Assembly (NCBI GenBank): GCA_021828635.1
Contig: JAJZEJ010000813.1
Location: forward strand, 1 to 16,704
DNA: 16,704 bases
Direction of reading: 5' to 3'
From: Chloroflexota bacterium
GTDB lineage: Bacteria > Chloroflexota > Ktedonobacteria > Ktedonobacterales > Ktedonobacteraceae
Made by a program: the position numbers and the translations under genes. The notes under the pieces are model-generated. The model searched no databases. It saw only the letters and a program-made list of their open reading frames with translations, and had not been told where the DNA came from. Positions 1-8,325 of this stretch are shown one piece after another (position 1 is the stretch's first letter; each line of letters opens with the position of its first letter).

Positions 1-573
<573 letters not shown>

Positions 574-892
574 TACGGCTGTGTTGCAAGACTCTGGAAG
601 GAATATCGGAGTCATACCATCAGCTGGAGATGACTGGCGAGAGTACTTCGGTGCATGGTGAGGCATTGCTGCGTGAGCGATTGATGCGCGTTACCAGCAT
701 GAGCAGCTCACATGGAAGACAAGAGCGAGACGGGTTGCCTCTGCGATGCAAGCAAAGCCGCCGGAGTCAACCGGCCCGTGACCAGCGATGGTGTCCACAG
801 AGACCTGGTCCATGAGAGCGTGACAATCCGCCTTGAACCAGCATGTGCCGCCTGCATCGTCTCAGCTGACGAGCGTGGCGTGCGTTGCCTGC
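574..892. other. non-coding stretch between the RuBisCO remnant and the sensor kinase
   Basis: About 320 bases with no supported gene. The short frames present overlap each other on both strands and carry no recognisable motif or good ribosome-binding site. It probably contains debris from the event that removed the 3' end of the RuBisCO gene; a minus-strand frame across about 460-666 has a hydrophobic stretch but nothing I can identify. Confidence 0.5.
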
Positions 893-2491
893 TCAGGTTT
901 TTCTTGTGCGAGGAAGTGTCACCGTAAAGATCGAGCCTCTTCCAACTTCGCTCTCCACGCTGATCGTTCCCCCATGATGCTTGACGATCTCCGCCACAAT
1001 GTATAACCCCATGCCCAAACCAGGAATCGCTCTCTGCTGGGGATCAGAGACCCGATAGAATCGCTCAAAAATCTTGTCGCGCTGCTCCCGCGGGATACCT
1101 AGGCCATGATCATGCACACGGATGGTGGCCGTCTCTGGGGAGGCGGAGATATCCATCTCGACGGTCTGGGCCTCGGGAGAATACTTGATGGCATTGCTGA
1201 GCAGGTTGATGAAGACCTGCCCGAGTCGGTCTCGATCCGCCATCAGGCTGGCCTGTACTGCTCCATGCATTAAGATGCGATGACTGGGATGGATGTACTG
1301 CATGGTCTCGGCGATCTCCCTCAGCAATGCGTCGAGATTAACCATCTCCTGCCGATACTCCAGCCTGCCAGCCTGGATCTTGGAGACATCCAGCAACTCT
1401 TCCACCAGCCGGGTGATGGTGTTGAGTTGGACCTCCATCTTGGAAAGAGCCGGAGCAGAATCTTGGATACCTTGCTTGGCCAGTTGCCTGTGCAGCAGGG
1501 CGGTTTGCAGTTTCAAAACAGTGAGCGGAGTCTTGAGTTCATGGCTGGCCAGACTGATAAAGGCATCTTTACGCTGCTCCAGGGTGTGCCGCTCCGCCAT
1601 CACCGCTGCCAGGATCAGCGTGGTGGCCGTCGTGATGCCCATGAACCCCTGGAGGAAGAAGAGCCGCTCACTAAGGCTGCCAGTGGAGAAGGGCGAGACG
1701 CCCCAGATGGTACCCACTACGGCCATGCCGGCGAAGGCCGCACTGGCTGCACTGGCTCCACGCGGGCCGAAACGCAGGGCCGCCCAGACTAGGGGAGGCA
1801 ACACCAGGTAGGTAAGCGAGTAGCTGCGGTGATCCGGATGCCCCAGGCCTAGAAAGACGAAGCAGCCGATCACCAGCATGCACAACACCAGCAGGCTCAG
1901 CTCCGCCATCTGGGTGCAGGAGTGGGTCACCAGTGGCCAGGTCTGCCAAGTGAGCAGTAGGGGTACGAGGATGAGAATACTGATCAGATCGCCGACCCAC
2001 CACGCGCTCCAGGTTGCAGGTGCGGCGGACCAGGCGATAGTTCCGCCCAGCAGCAGACTGCCGACTCCCACGGTGGCGCTGATGAAGGTGCTGATGGGCG
2101 CGGCGAGCAGCACCAGGAGCAATACGTCGCGCAGCTCCTCCAAGGTGGAGCGGACCCACCAGTGCCGCAGCAACTCGGCACAGGCCAGAGCCTCCAGGGT
2201 ATTGCCGATGCCGATGCCGGTGGCCACCAGCAGCGGAGCCCCAGTAGTGTAGTTGACCAGGGCAGCTCCCAGGAAAATGGCTGGCCACAGACGAGAGCCA
2301 AAGAGCAGCAGGGCGGTGACGGCAAGGCCGGAGGGGAACCAGACCAGTGTGGCAAACCCGCTGACGGCTCCCAGGGAGAGACCCAGGTACCCGGTGCTGA
2401 CATAGAGGGCAAACACGATGAGGAGTGCGACTCCACACCAGGCATAGCGCCGTGTGCGCCCCGAGGGATACCAAGGAATCTTCCTCTGCAT
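893..2491 (-). CDS. MASE1-domain membrane sensor histidine kinase
   Basis: Two-component sensor kinase of 532 residues with the chosen start. Residues about 14-300 form a hydrophobic multi-pass sensor region resembling MASE1 (about eight membrane segments, with a GFATLVWFPSGLAV-like segment). This is followed by a HisKA domain with H-box SHELKTPL (phospho-accepting His about 317) and a HATPase_c domain with N-box NLLSNAIKYS (Asn about 433), G1 box HDHGLGIP, F-box FERFYR and G2 box GLGMGLYIV. It should autophosphorylate in response to an unknown signal and pass phosphate to a response regulator. None is encoded nearby, so it is an orphan in this window. The start at 2491 is preferred because AGGAAAG lies just upstream; the frame is open to a possible start at 2629, which would add 46 residues without membrane or domain features. 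The gene is GC-rich like the RuBisCO remnant and unlike the region beyond 4200. Confidence 0.88.
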   Translation of the reverse strand: MQRKIPWYPSGRTRRYAWCGVALLIVFALYVSTGYLGLSLGAVSGFATLVWFPSGLAVTALLLFGSRLWPAIFLGAALVNYTTGAPLLVATGIGIGNTLEALACAELLRHWWVRSTLEELRDVLLLVLLAAPISTFISATVGVGSLLLGGTIAWSAAPATWSAWWVGDLISILILVPLLLTWQTWPLVTHSCTQMAELSLLVLCMLVIGCFVFLGLGHPDHRSYSLTYLVLPPLVWAALRFGPRGASAASAAFAGMAVVGTIWGVSPFSTGSLSERLFFLQGFMGITTATTLILAAVMAERHTLEQRKDAFISLASHELKTPLTVLKLQTALLHRQLAKQGIQDSAPALSKMEVQLNTITRLVEELLDVSKIQAGRLEYRQEMVNLDALLREIAETMQYIHPSHRILMHGAVQASLMADRDRLGQVFINLLSNAIKYSPEAQTVEMDISASPETATIRVHDHGLGIPREQRDKIFERFYRVSDPQQRAIPGLGMGLYIVAEIVKHHGGTISVESEVGRGSIFTVTLPRTRKT

Positions 2492-2494
2492 CTG

Positions 2495-2501
2495 CTTTCC
2501 T
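2495..2501 (-). promoter_or_regulatory. ribosome-binding site deciding the sensor kinase start
   Basis: Minus-strand AGGAAAG, with its AGGA core 6 nt before ATG at 2491. A second AGGAAAGG lies a few bases further up. No comparably spaced site precedes the alternative starts at 2584, 2596 or 2629. Confidence 0.5.
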
Positions 2502-2504
2502 GTT

Positions 2505-2960
2505 CCTTTCCTGCTCTGCTTGACGTTCAGATTGCCCTCAAGTAATTGCAACTCCACCGATGCAGGGGAGAGTTGCTTGAGCATACGCTGCGACATCGCC
2601 CATCCCCCCCTCTGGCCCAGCGATCTCACCGGTCAGGTCGGGCCGCTCGTTTCCCAACTGCTGCAAACACGCGCCATTCAGACTGATCTGAACGCGGTGT
2701 CCCTCCCCGTCAAGACCTCCTGGATGTAAATGTTGGGAATCGGTGGGTCTTCCGCGACTTTGGTGAGAAGGTCTGCAAGAACGAGATCGGGAAAAGATCT
2801 GTATGGCTCCTGGAGCGGATTGCGAAAAAGAGCATGCTGCCGATAAACTCATCATTCATCAAGGTCGCGGAAAACCCATGTAATTATCAAATTTACACTA
2901 TTGGCGTGAATTATCATCGTGCTAGATATATCCCTACCATTGCATTTCTACTCCTTCACG
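2505..2960. other. intergenic stretch upstream of the sensor kinase
   Basis: About 450 bases with no gene I can support. A minus-strand frame at roughly 2695-2834 reads like real protein (…EPYRSFPDLVLADLLTK… then …IPNIYIQEVLTG…), but it lacks a start, is short and matches no family I recognise, so it may be decayed coding sequence. The motif AATTATCA occurs twice (2882-2889, 2909-2916) in an AT-rich patch. Confidence 0.35.
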
Positions 2961-2987
2961 GTCACACCTCCAGCAGAGAGGTGTGAC
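2961..2987. repeat. perfect 10-bp inverted repeat (hairpin)
   Basis: GTCACACCTC (2961-2970) and GAGGTGTGAC (2978-2987) form a perfect 10-bp stem with a 7-nt loop. No T-run follows on either strand, so it is not a typical terminator. It lies about 90 bp left of the insertion sequence and could be an operator, a transcript hairpin or the relic of another element. Confidence 0.6.
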
Positions 2988-3073
2988 GGCCATGAGACAT
3001 CATACAGGATGAGATCAAGCGCAACAGCAGCGTTTCCCTCTGCTCAGGTAGTGTCAGAACTGAGAACGCAAAA

Positions 3074-3086
3074 TTGACGTTTAGAC
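3074..3086 (+). repeat. left inverted end of the insertion sequence
   Basis: TTGACGTTTAGAC, matching the right end at 12 of 13 positions when inverted. Confidence 0.65.
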
Positions 3087-3206
3087 TACCTAAGTTGCGC
3101 CCAAAATAGCGACAGGGGCGGCGATCCTTGAAGAGCTTGCTAAAAGCTTGGTGATGCTCCATAGCTAATGAAGAACAAAAACGATTTCATGAGAAGGAGC
3201 AGCACC

Positions 3207-4110
3207 ATGAACGAGTCTATCATATCAACAACGAATCATTTTAGTCCAACCGCCAGTCTGGCTACCATAGGAGTGAAGTTGAACCAACTCAGCCTGTTTG
3301 ACCCAATCTGTACACCCTGTCATGCTGCTGGCAGACCGTTGGTATGCCGTCTTGCGCTTTGTGCAGGCATGCCAAGCGGTGCAGTGTCCCGCTCTGCTGC
3401 GCCTCAAGCGCAAGCTCTATCACCGCTCGCCTGTCAGGGAAGCAGGAAAGCGGGGAGCGCCGCGCAAACATGGCGCACTGCTGCAAGGCTCTCGGCCCGA
3501 AACGCTTGAGGCACCCGATGCGACCTGGGAAGGGGAAGACGAGCAAGGCCAACGAGTCGTCGTCTCGTGTTGGCATCACCTGCACTTTCAAGAAGATGTG
3601 CAGACCGAGATGGGTGCCATACGCGTGCAACGGGAAGTAGCCCGTGGGACGAAGCGGGATCCGAAAGAAAGCTGGTTTGTCTGGACGGGCGAGCAACTGC
3701 CCCCTTTGGAGCAAGTGCGCCTCTGGTATCGCAAACGCTTTTCTCAGGAACATGGCTATCGCTTTCTCAAACAAGCCTTGCTCTGGGATGAGGTGCGTGT
3801 GCGGACTCCAGAGCCAATGGAGCGATGGAACTGGGTGGTGGCCTGTGCCTGCAATCAAGTGTGCTTGGCTCACGAGTTGGGGCAAGCGGTGCAGCGTCCT
3901 TGGGAATCGCGGCAACGTCCGGTGACGCCGCAACAGGTGCGCCGGGCGATGCCCAGCATTTTGTCCCAGCTTGGCACACCGGTTCGTGCGTCCCAACCAC
4001 GCGGAAAATCGCCTGGATGGACGAAAGGGCGTCGCAGAACTCCTGCTCCACGCTTTCCCGTGGTCAAAAAGCGGCCAGCGAAGGGCAAAAAACCGACCAA
4101 AGCGCGGTAA
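3207..4110 (+). pseudogene. transposase with internal deletion and frameshift (IS701/IS4-like DDE family)
   Basis: The start at 3207 follows GAGAAGGAG. The first 30 or so residues (MNESIISTTNHF… SLATIGVKLNQLSLFDPI) look like an intact N-terminus. Around 3295-3320 the sequence jumps to a different frame. From there to 4110 it encodes a transposase C-terminal half: LLADRWYA (likely second catalytic Asp), YRKRFSQEHGYRFLKQ (likely catalytic Glu of the YREK-type motif), then a basic tail with PRGKSPG and FPVVKK typical of these elements. Family members are usually about 400-450 residues. The missing part would include the first catalytic Asp, so the element cannot encode an active enzyme, although it could be moved in trans. 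Confidence 0.75.
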
Positions 4111-4144
4111 TCTGCTCCGTTTCCTGCTCATCGGTTCCTTTTCT

Positions 4145-4166
4145 CTGAACGCTTGGGAGCGTTCAG
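4145..4166 (+). terminator. hairpin after the transposase
   Basis: CTGAACGC (4145-4152) and GCGTTCAG (4159-4166) form a perfect 8-bp stem with a 6-nt loop inside the right end of the element. There is only a weak T content downstream, so it is either a poor terminator or a hairpin of the IS end. Confidence 0.4.
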
Positions 4167-4179
4167 CTCGTCGAACTTT

Positions 4180-4192
4180 GTCTAGACGTCAA
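4180..4192 (-). repeat. right inverted end of the insertion sequence
   Basis: GTCTAGACGTCAA on the plus strand; read inward it is TTGACGTCTAGAC, the partner of the left end. Confidence 0.65.
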
Positions 4193-4202
4193 ATGCTATT
4201 AA

Positions 4203-4733
4203 AAAAGCATATGCACTAATTTCGTTGGCTCTCAAGAAACCGCACGACGTATGCTTGAACGCTTACAAAAGGCGTCACGAGGAGAAGCGGAACCTGTCTA
4301 TCATCTTGAGCGTATGGCTATCGCGACGGCATACAACTATTGCAAAGATATGAGGCGAAGAGATAAACGCCTTTATCGAACGAGCAATGATGTGTGCGTT
4401 CTGACGACAGCCAGTTTTCCTGTTGACCCATCTGAGCAAGCAACAGAGCAGGCATATCAGGAAGTGCTGTTCATCCTTCTGGCCCAGGAGATTGCGCGTT
4501 TCCCTGTACAGCAGAAACGTGCTTTGCTTACCGAACTGGCGAATCGTATGTGCTTTGAAACCGAGCCTTCGCCATTACAGAGAGCTTTTGCATGTGCAGG
4601 TATCTCCTTACAAGAGTATCGACAGACTCAATCGACTGACCCACGACAGAAGTGTAAAGATGCGGCACTCCTCCATTGTGCGTACAAAAGAATTGCCAAT
4701 CTTGCCTCTCTACAGAAGTATACAGCAAAGTAG
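4203..4733 (+). pseudogene. sigma-70-factor-like protein, 5' part lost at the insertion sequence
   Basis: The frame is open from just right of the IS end (NFVGSQETARRMLERLQ) through ATG at 4251 to the stop at 4733, and the residues before ATG 4251 continue the protein-like pattern, so the gene is probably truncated at its 5' end. The remainder is helical. It includes MAIATAYNYCKDMRRRDKR, which resembles the end of sigma region 2, a DPSEQATEQAYQE linker and a helical C-terminus. This looks like the sigma-like proteins common in Ktedonobacteria, but no classical region 4 helix-turn-helix is obvious, so the family is tentative. I did not find the missing 5' half to the left of the element, which suggests an IS-linked deletion rather than a simple insertion. 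An ATG-initiated 160-residue product from 4251 is possible, but it has no good ribosome-binding site. Confidence 0.45.
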
Positions 4734-4787
4734 AGCAATTGTCATGCTGCGAAAGAAATATATTAGATGCAAACAAAAGTTCTACTA

Positions 4788-4816
4788 TTGATGAAAGTAT
4801 TTTTATCTTGTATACT
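4788..4816 (+). promoter_or_regulatory. sigma-70-type promoter for the phosphorylase-fold gene
   Basis: TTGATG (4788-4793), 17-bp spacer, TATACT (4811-4816). It lies in the AT-rich gap after the sigma-like remnant and about 160 bp before the start at 4975. Spacing and both boxes are close to consensus; function is inferred. Confidence 0.5.
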
Positions 4817-4974
4817 GAACACAAGAGGTTTGCAATCATTGCATTTCCTTACTATCAATGCGTTCACAGCATCAACAAAGAAACACGTATAGAAAATGAG
4901 TCATGCTTACGTCTCTATCTATACAGACATGTTGATAGCTCTATGCTAATGATGAAGACGAGGAGAGCGCAAAG

Positions 4975-6186
4975 ATGCCAAAGAATCAGCCAATTTCGCG
5001 CCATGCTGTGATTATCACTGCAATTGGTGTGGAATATGATGCTGTACGTACTCATCTGGCATCTTTGCGTCAGAAGCGACATAAGGGAAGCATTTATCAA
5101 CAGGGTATTTTTGAAACTGAGCATAATCGCTGGGTAGTAAGTATTTTCGAGAGCGGCATGGGAAATGCCGATGCAGCTATACAATCTGAACGCGCTATTA
5201 ACTATTTCCACCCTGTTCTAATACTCTTTGTTGGCGTGGCCGGAGGGTTAAAAGACGTACATCTTGGTAGCGTCGTAGCAGCGACAAAAGTATATAGTTA
5301 TGAGTCTGGTAAAGAAAGCGAAACGTTTCAAGCTAGACCGGAAGTTATAATGTCGCCGTATTATATGGTTAACTTGGCACGTTATATACGCCAGGAGCGT
5401 TTATGGCAACAGCGAATCAGGGATGTAAGGATAGCCGAGCCACCGGAGGCTATCGTTGCACCGATTGCTGCTGGTGGCCGTGTCGTTGCCTCAACACGTT
5501 CGGATATCTATCATTTCTTGCGAGAATATTGTAATGATGCGGTTGCTGTCGAGATGGAGGGATGGGGATTTTTGAAAGCTGTCCATGCCAATCAGCATGT
5601 GGATGCCCAGATTATTCGAGGTATTTCTGATCTCATCGATGGGAAAAGCGAGGCTGATGCTGCCAACTCGCAACAGATAGCCGCTGGCAATGCCAGTGCG
5701 TTCGCCTTTGAGTTGTTGGCACAATGGAGAGAGGAGAAGATAGATGAATCAGAAGATAAAGAGCAAGAGCAACGAAGCGGTAGTGATAGCCACCCAGACG
5801 ACACTGAAAATATTCAACAACCTGCCACTACTATATGGATAGCAAACCTGCAAGAGCATTATGAGAAATTGAAGAAAATTTGCGATAATGCTGGTGATGG
5901 ATGGGTTCACTATCGGGATCGGCGCAAGCGCGTGGTGGCACTTTTGCACAATATCGAGAAGTGTTTGCCACGTAAGATTGATGAAAACGCCTTGTCTGAC
6001 CATGTGGTTAGAATGAAGGTACAGAATATTTCTTCGCTTGTGAAAGATATCTTTGCAGAGATGCCTAATATAGCAGGAACATTTTTTCTTCCACTGAAGA
6101 AAAATGACATGACAGCTATCCAGAAGCGTGTACAAGAAAAAATCGATGCCCTTCTAAAAAATTTGAAAGACCTATTGGACACGTAA
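4975..6186 (+). CDS. nucleoside phosphorylase-fold protein with C-terminal helical effector-associated domain
   Basis: 403 residues, start preceded by GAGGAGAGCG. Residues about 10-245 have the PNP/UDP-phosphorylase and MTA/SAH-nucleosidase fold: VIITAIGVEYDAV at the N-terminus, SGMGN (60-64), LFVGVAGGLKD, VEMEG (192-196) and RGISD (215-219). The last two are the purine/ribose-binding Glu and catalytic Asp of the family. A charged linker (about 246-275, rich in E, D, S) leads to a mostly helical domain (about 276-403) that I do not recognise by name. Such phosphorylase domains joined to small helical adaptors occur in NTP-dependent bacterial conflict systems, where they are thought to attack nucleotides or nucleosides. 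The linker plus adaptor argues against a housekeeping salvage enzyme. Two small helical proteins follow and a truncated paralogue lies at 7472. Fold: confident; defence role: inference. Confidence 0.8.
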   Translation: MPKNQPISRHAVIITAIGVEYDAVRTHLASLRQKRHKGSIYQQGIFETEHNRWVVSIFESGMGNADAAIQSERAINYFHPVLILFVGVAGGLKDVHLGSVVAATKVYSYESGKESETFQARPEVIMSPYYMVNLARYIRQERLWQQRIRDVRIAEPPEAIVAPIAAGGRVVASTRSDIYHFLREYCNDAVAVEMEGWGFLKAVHANQHVDAQIIRGISDLIDGKSEADAANSQQIAAGNASAFAFELLAQWREEKIDESEDKEQEQRSGSDSHPDDTENIQQPATTIWIANLQEHYEKLKKICDNAGDGWVHYRDRRKRVVALLHNIEKCLPRKIDENALSDHVVRMKVQNISSLVKDIFAEMPNIAGTFFLPLKKNDMTAIQKRVQEKIDALLKNLKDLLDT

Positions 6187-6222
6187 CGTTGTAAAACGCT
6201 GCCTATTTCTAGACCAAGGTAC

Positions 6223-6250
6223 TTGATGAATATCTATGGTATACTATGAT
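6223..6250 (+). promoter_or_regulatory. candidate promoter for the small helical gene at 6295
   Basis: TTGATG (6223-6228), 16-bp spacer, TATGAT (6245-6250), 44 bp before ATG 6295. The -35 box is identical to that of the promoter at 4788. A TATACT overlaps the -10 but is badly spaced. Confidence 0.35.
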
Positions 6251-6297
6251 ATATTGTTGTGATGTATGAAAACCAGGATATGTTGTTATGACGTATG
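6248..6297 (+). repeat. 21-bp direct repeat overlapping the start of the next gene
   Basis: Positions 6248-6268 and 6277-6297 match at 18 of 21 bases, offset 29 bp; all three differences are transitions. The second copy covers the ATG at 6295. It could be a tandem operator or a small duplication. Confidence 0.5.
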
Positions 6298-6696
6298 GAT
6301 ACATCTAGTTTTTTACATGGCCAGTTTGATGACCCTCGTAGTGCGAATGAACAGGTTCTACAGCGTTACAAAGCTCAACTTGAAGATATGCACCGGTCAT
6401 TTTTCTATAAGATAAACCTGCGAACGATTCAGGTGAGCAATATAGATACATGGGAGAAAGAACTTCGTTCTATTATGGAAGGGATGGATAGGATGCGTTT
6501 TTATGCTGATATTGATGAGTCTATTGGATCAATAGACGAAGTACAAGCAAAGATACAAAAGGTGCTGTTGAATCTTTACACAGCATCGGATATTTTGACA
6601 AAAAAAGCAAGTGTGCGAGAAAGACAAATGTTTTATCAGTTCATCATGGATTGTAGTGCTTTACTACAAGATGCTATTGACTGTTTTCATGTATAA
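6295..6696 (+). CDS. small helical protein of unknown function
   Basis: 133 residues; not recognised. It is predicted to be almost wholly helical and charged, with no signal peptide, membrane segment, metal motif or NTP-binding motif. It has a weak ribosome-binding site, because the start lies inside a direct repeat. It sits 108 bp after the phosphorylase-fold protein and before another helical protein of similar character. Its size and composition suit an adaptor or effector-associated domain that pairs with a partner domain, but that is inference from context only. Low G+C matches its neighbours. Confidence 0.55.
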   Translation: MDTSSFLHGQFDDPRSANEQVLQRYKAQLEDMHRSFFYKINLRTIQVSNIDTWEKELRSIMEGMDRMRFYADIDESIGSIDEVQAKIQKVLLNLYTASDILTKKASVRERQMFYQFIMDCSALLQDAIDCFHV

Positions 6697-6743
6697 GTAG
6701 CTATTTTTAATCGAAAAGTTTATGATAAATGTTGGGTATGACA

Positions 6744-6776
6744 GGGTTGACCTTTATCAACCCCAGTAGTGTTTTT
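6744..6776 (+). terminator. probable rho-independent terminator
   Basis: GGGTTGA (6744-6750) and TCAACCC (6757-6763) form a perfect 7-bp stem with a 6-nt loop; a TTTTT run lies at 6772-6776. The 8-nt gap between stem and T-run makes it imperfect. It would end transcription after the gene ending at 6696. Confidence 0.45.
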
Positions 6777-6795
6777 GTGCATGCCTGTTATGCAC
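6777..6795 (+). repeat. 6-bp inverted repeat before the next gene
   Basis: GTGCAT (6777-6782) and ATGCAC (6790-6795), 7-nt loop, directly after the probable terminator and 16 bp before ATG 6812. It may be an operator or a leader hairpin. Confidence 0.3.
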
Positions 6796-6811
6796 TAGAG
6801 CAGGAGAAGAT

Positions 6812-7360
6812 ATGCCAGCGAAGAGAACTATCTCTCGGCCTGTATTTCAAGTTCAATCATCTGAAGTTTTGTGTCAGGAGGTAAAGCGTCATACACAAAT
6901 GTTAAAGCAGGAGGAAGATGCGATCAGGCGTGCCGCAGGAATTTTTACGGATAGCAAACGAATATGGCCTGATCAGTGTAAATATATTATAATGCTTTTA
7001 GAGAGAATGTTTGAGCCTGTTCAATATCTTTGTGCTATTCTTGAAAACCCTGAGTATTTACCTCTATCTGTAGTGACACAGCGTCATGTCCCCCTCATGA
7101 ATCTGCAACAGGCTGAGAAGCTGATCACAGAACTATTACCACTTATTACCCACTTACGATCTACCAGCCAGACATCAAAGAAGGCTATGTTGAAGCAACA
7201 AGAAGATGTTCAGCAAGGGTTCGCGGCATTAGTACGAAGCTATGAAGAAGTTTTGCCAGATATCCTAGCTGTGTCTGACCAGCTACGTTTTCAGACCAGA
7301 AAGTCTGCTGCGCCTTCTCGTTACCACCAACTGCCGGAGGATGCTTCAGAAGGCGGGTAA
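6812..7360 (+). CDS. helical protein of unknown function
   Basis: 182 residues; not recognised. The start is well supported by AGGAGAAG just upstream. The protein is helix-rich, with coiled-coil-like charged stretches (about 25-50 and 125-150) and a hydrophobic LLERMFEPVQYLCAI helix near 67-80; no enzyme motif or membrane segment. It lies between the phosphorylase-fold protein and that protein's truncated paralogue, so a role in the same conflict module is plausible. It may be an adaptor that detects a trigger or binds the phosphorylase C-terminal domain. The tail (about 165-182) looks disordered. Confidence 0.6.
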   Translation: MPAKRTISRPVFQVQSSEVLCQEVKRHTQMLKQEEDAIRRAAGIFTDSKRIWPDQCKYIIMLLERMFEPVQYLCAILENPEYLPLSVVTQRHVPLMNLQQAEKLITELLPLITHLRSTSQTSKKAMLKQQEDVQQGFAALVRSYEEVLPDILAVSDQLRFQTRKSAAPSRYHQLPEDASEGG

Positions 7361-7471
7361 ATGTTCCCCCTTTGTCCCTGAAATATCCATGATCTGTGGT
7401 TTTTTGTCTGTGCTTTCAAGTATATGCTTATCAGTGTAGATGGCATTTATCAATGACAAAAGAGGAGCAGA

Positions 7472-7693
7472 ATGAGTACAGCACATGAGGCAACAGCAGT
7501 GGTTTTAACAGCCTTGCCTGTTGAGTATCAGGCTATACGTACACACCTTGTAGACCTGCAAGAGGTTAAACATCCTTTCGGAACAATTTATGAGCGAGGT
7601 ATATTTGTTGTTGAAAAACAGCGATGGGATGTAGCGATAGCATGTACGATGGCAGGAAATACAACTGCAGCTATCAGTATACTTTCACGATGA
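7472..7693 (+). pseudogene. truncated nucleoside phosphorylase-fold protein (paralogue of the gene at 4975)
   Basis: The first 65 or so residues align with the N-terminus of the protein at 4975: VLTALPVEYQAIRTHL corresponds to IITAIGVEYDAVRTHL, then RGIF, QRWDVAI and AGNTTAAI correspond to QGIF, NRWVVSI and MGNADAAI. Directly after AAI the frame runs into ILSR and a stop, so the rest of the domain, including the VEMEG and RGISD active-site motifs, is gone. The start is preceded by AGAGGAGCAG and is therefore still translatable. The break at about 7675-7690 is where an unrelated gene fragment begins. Confidence 0.75.
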
Positions 7694-8325
7694 CTAGGCG
7701 CATCGATAGCATAGAGCGCCTTTTTTGGCAAGATGTAGATATGCATGGAGTTTCTGATTTTGGATTGCATCTACTAGTTTTTCTTGCCAAAGAGTTGGTC
7801 AGTGAAGGAGAGCAAGGGCAACATTTCTTGGATGTGCTTGAAGAGTGGGCTAAAGAGGGACAAACTGATGAGGCATGGCGTGTTGCATAAGCATATGGTG
7901 TCGTTTTAGGCTATCAGAACGCACATCGGTTATGTCGGCTAGCTTGTGAATGGGCTAATGTGAGCAAACTGAGTGATCGAAGCCGTGTGCGTACCTCTGC
8001 CTTATTGAATGGCGCATATGAGATCGCCTATGTGAGCGAATCTAAGGAGGAGGCTGAAGATAAGGATACTTCAGTTGTATTGCAGCTATTAGGTCAATGG
8101 GTCAATAATTTAAACGAGCTAGAAAATGAGAAAGGACTCAGCAAGGCTAAAACGAGCTTAGCCTGTACGGCAGTGAGTGCTTATGGATTGATCGGAAAAA
8201 GATCACCTGCGGTTGCATTGCGCGGCATAACACGAATTTTTGAAAAGCTGCAAGGTGAGAATGTGGCTACAGTAGAGGATATTTTTGCTGCTGGAGTTGC
8301 GAGTTATGTAACACTTACCAGGTCC
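7690..8325 (+). pseudogene. 3' fragment of an unknown helical-repeat protein, broken by an in-frame stop
   Basis: One reading frame carries …SIERLFWQDVDMHGVSDFGLHLL… to WRVA, then TAA at 7888-7890, then resumes without frame change as AYGVVLGYQNAHRLCRLACEWA… and continues to about 8325. Both sides of the stop have the same helical, charged character, so I read them as one gene interrupted by a nonsense mutation. There is no start and no ATPase motif. It resembles the C-terminal helical part of a larger conflict-type protein, but I do not recognise the family. An open 174-residue frame from 7960 (GTG) to 8484 exists, but its last 50 or so residues are antisense to a helicase fragment and are probably artificial. 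Confidence 0.5.

Larger units (their letters stand above)
3074..4192 (+). mobile_element. insertion sequence, IS701/IS4-like, internally deleted
   Basis: About 1.1 kb bounded by inverted ends TTGACGTTTAGAC (3074-3086) and the complement of TTGACGTCTAGAC (4180-4192), with one mismatch in 13. An AAGTT tract follows both ends at slightly different spacing. The element encloses one damaged transposase gene with a start and ribosome-binding site at its left and a hairpin at its right. No clear target duplication is visible at the flanks (…AAAA on the left, ATGC… on the right), so one flank may have been rearranged. The family assignment is from the transposase C-terminus and is an inference. Confidence 0.65.

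Noticed and set aside
1671..2474. Minus-strand open frame of 267 codons in another frame
   Set aside because: It overlaps the sensor kinase in a shifted frame, with low-complexity R/H/G/P-rich translation and no motif.
2538..2855. Minus-strand 105-codon frame upstream of the sensor kinase
   Set aside because: S/R/P/G-rich and patternless. A different frame of the same stretch reads more like protein but lacks a start, so neither is called as a gene.
2962..3162. Minus-strand 66-codon frame across the left IS end
   Set aside because: It crosses the inverted end of the insertion sequence and has no convincing homology; a chance frame.
3289..4131. Long minus-strand open frame of 280 codons
   Set aside because: It is antisense to the transposase C-terminus, which has clear family motifs on the plus strand; GC-rich sequence gives long antisense frames.
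6187..6206. Small CGTT/AACG inverted repeat after the phosphorylase gene
   Set aside because: Only 4 bp of stem and no T-run; too weak for a terminator.
7404..7428. TTGTCT…TATGCT promoter-like pair before the truncated phosphorylase
   Set aside because: Spacer of only 13 bp is too short for a sigma-70 promoter.
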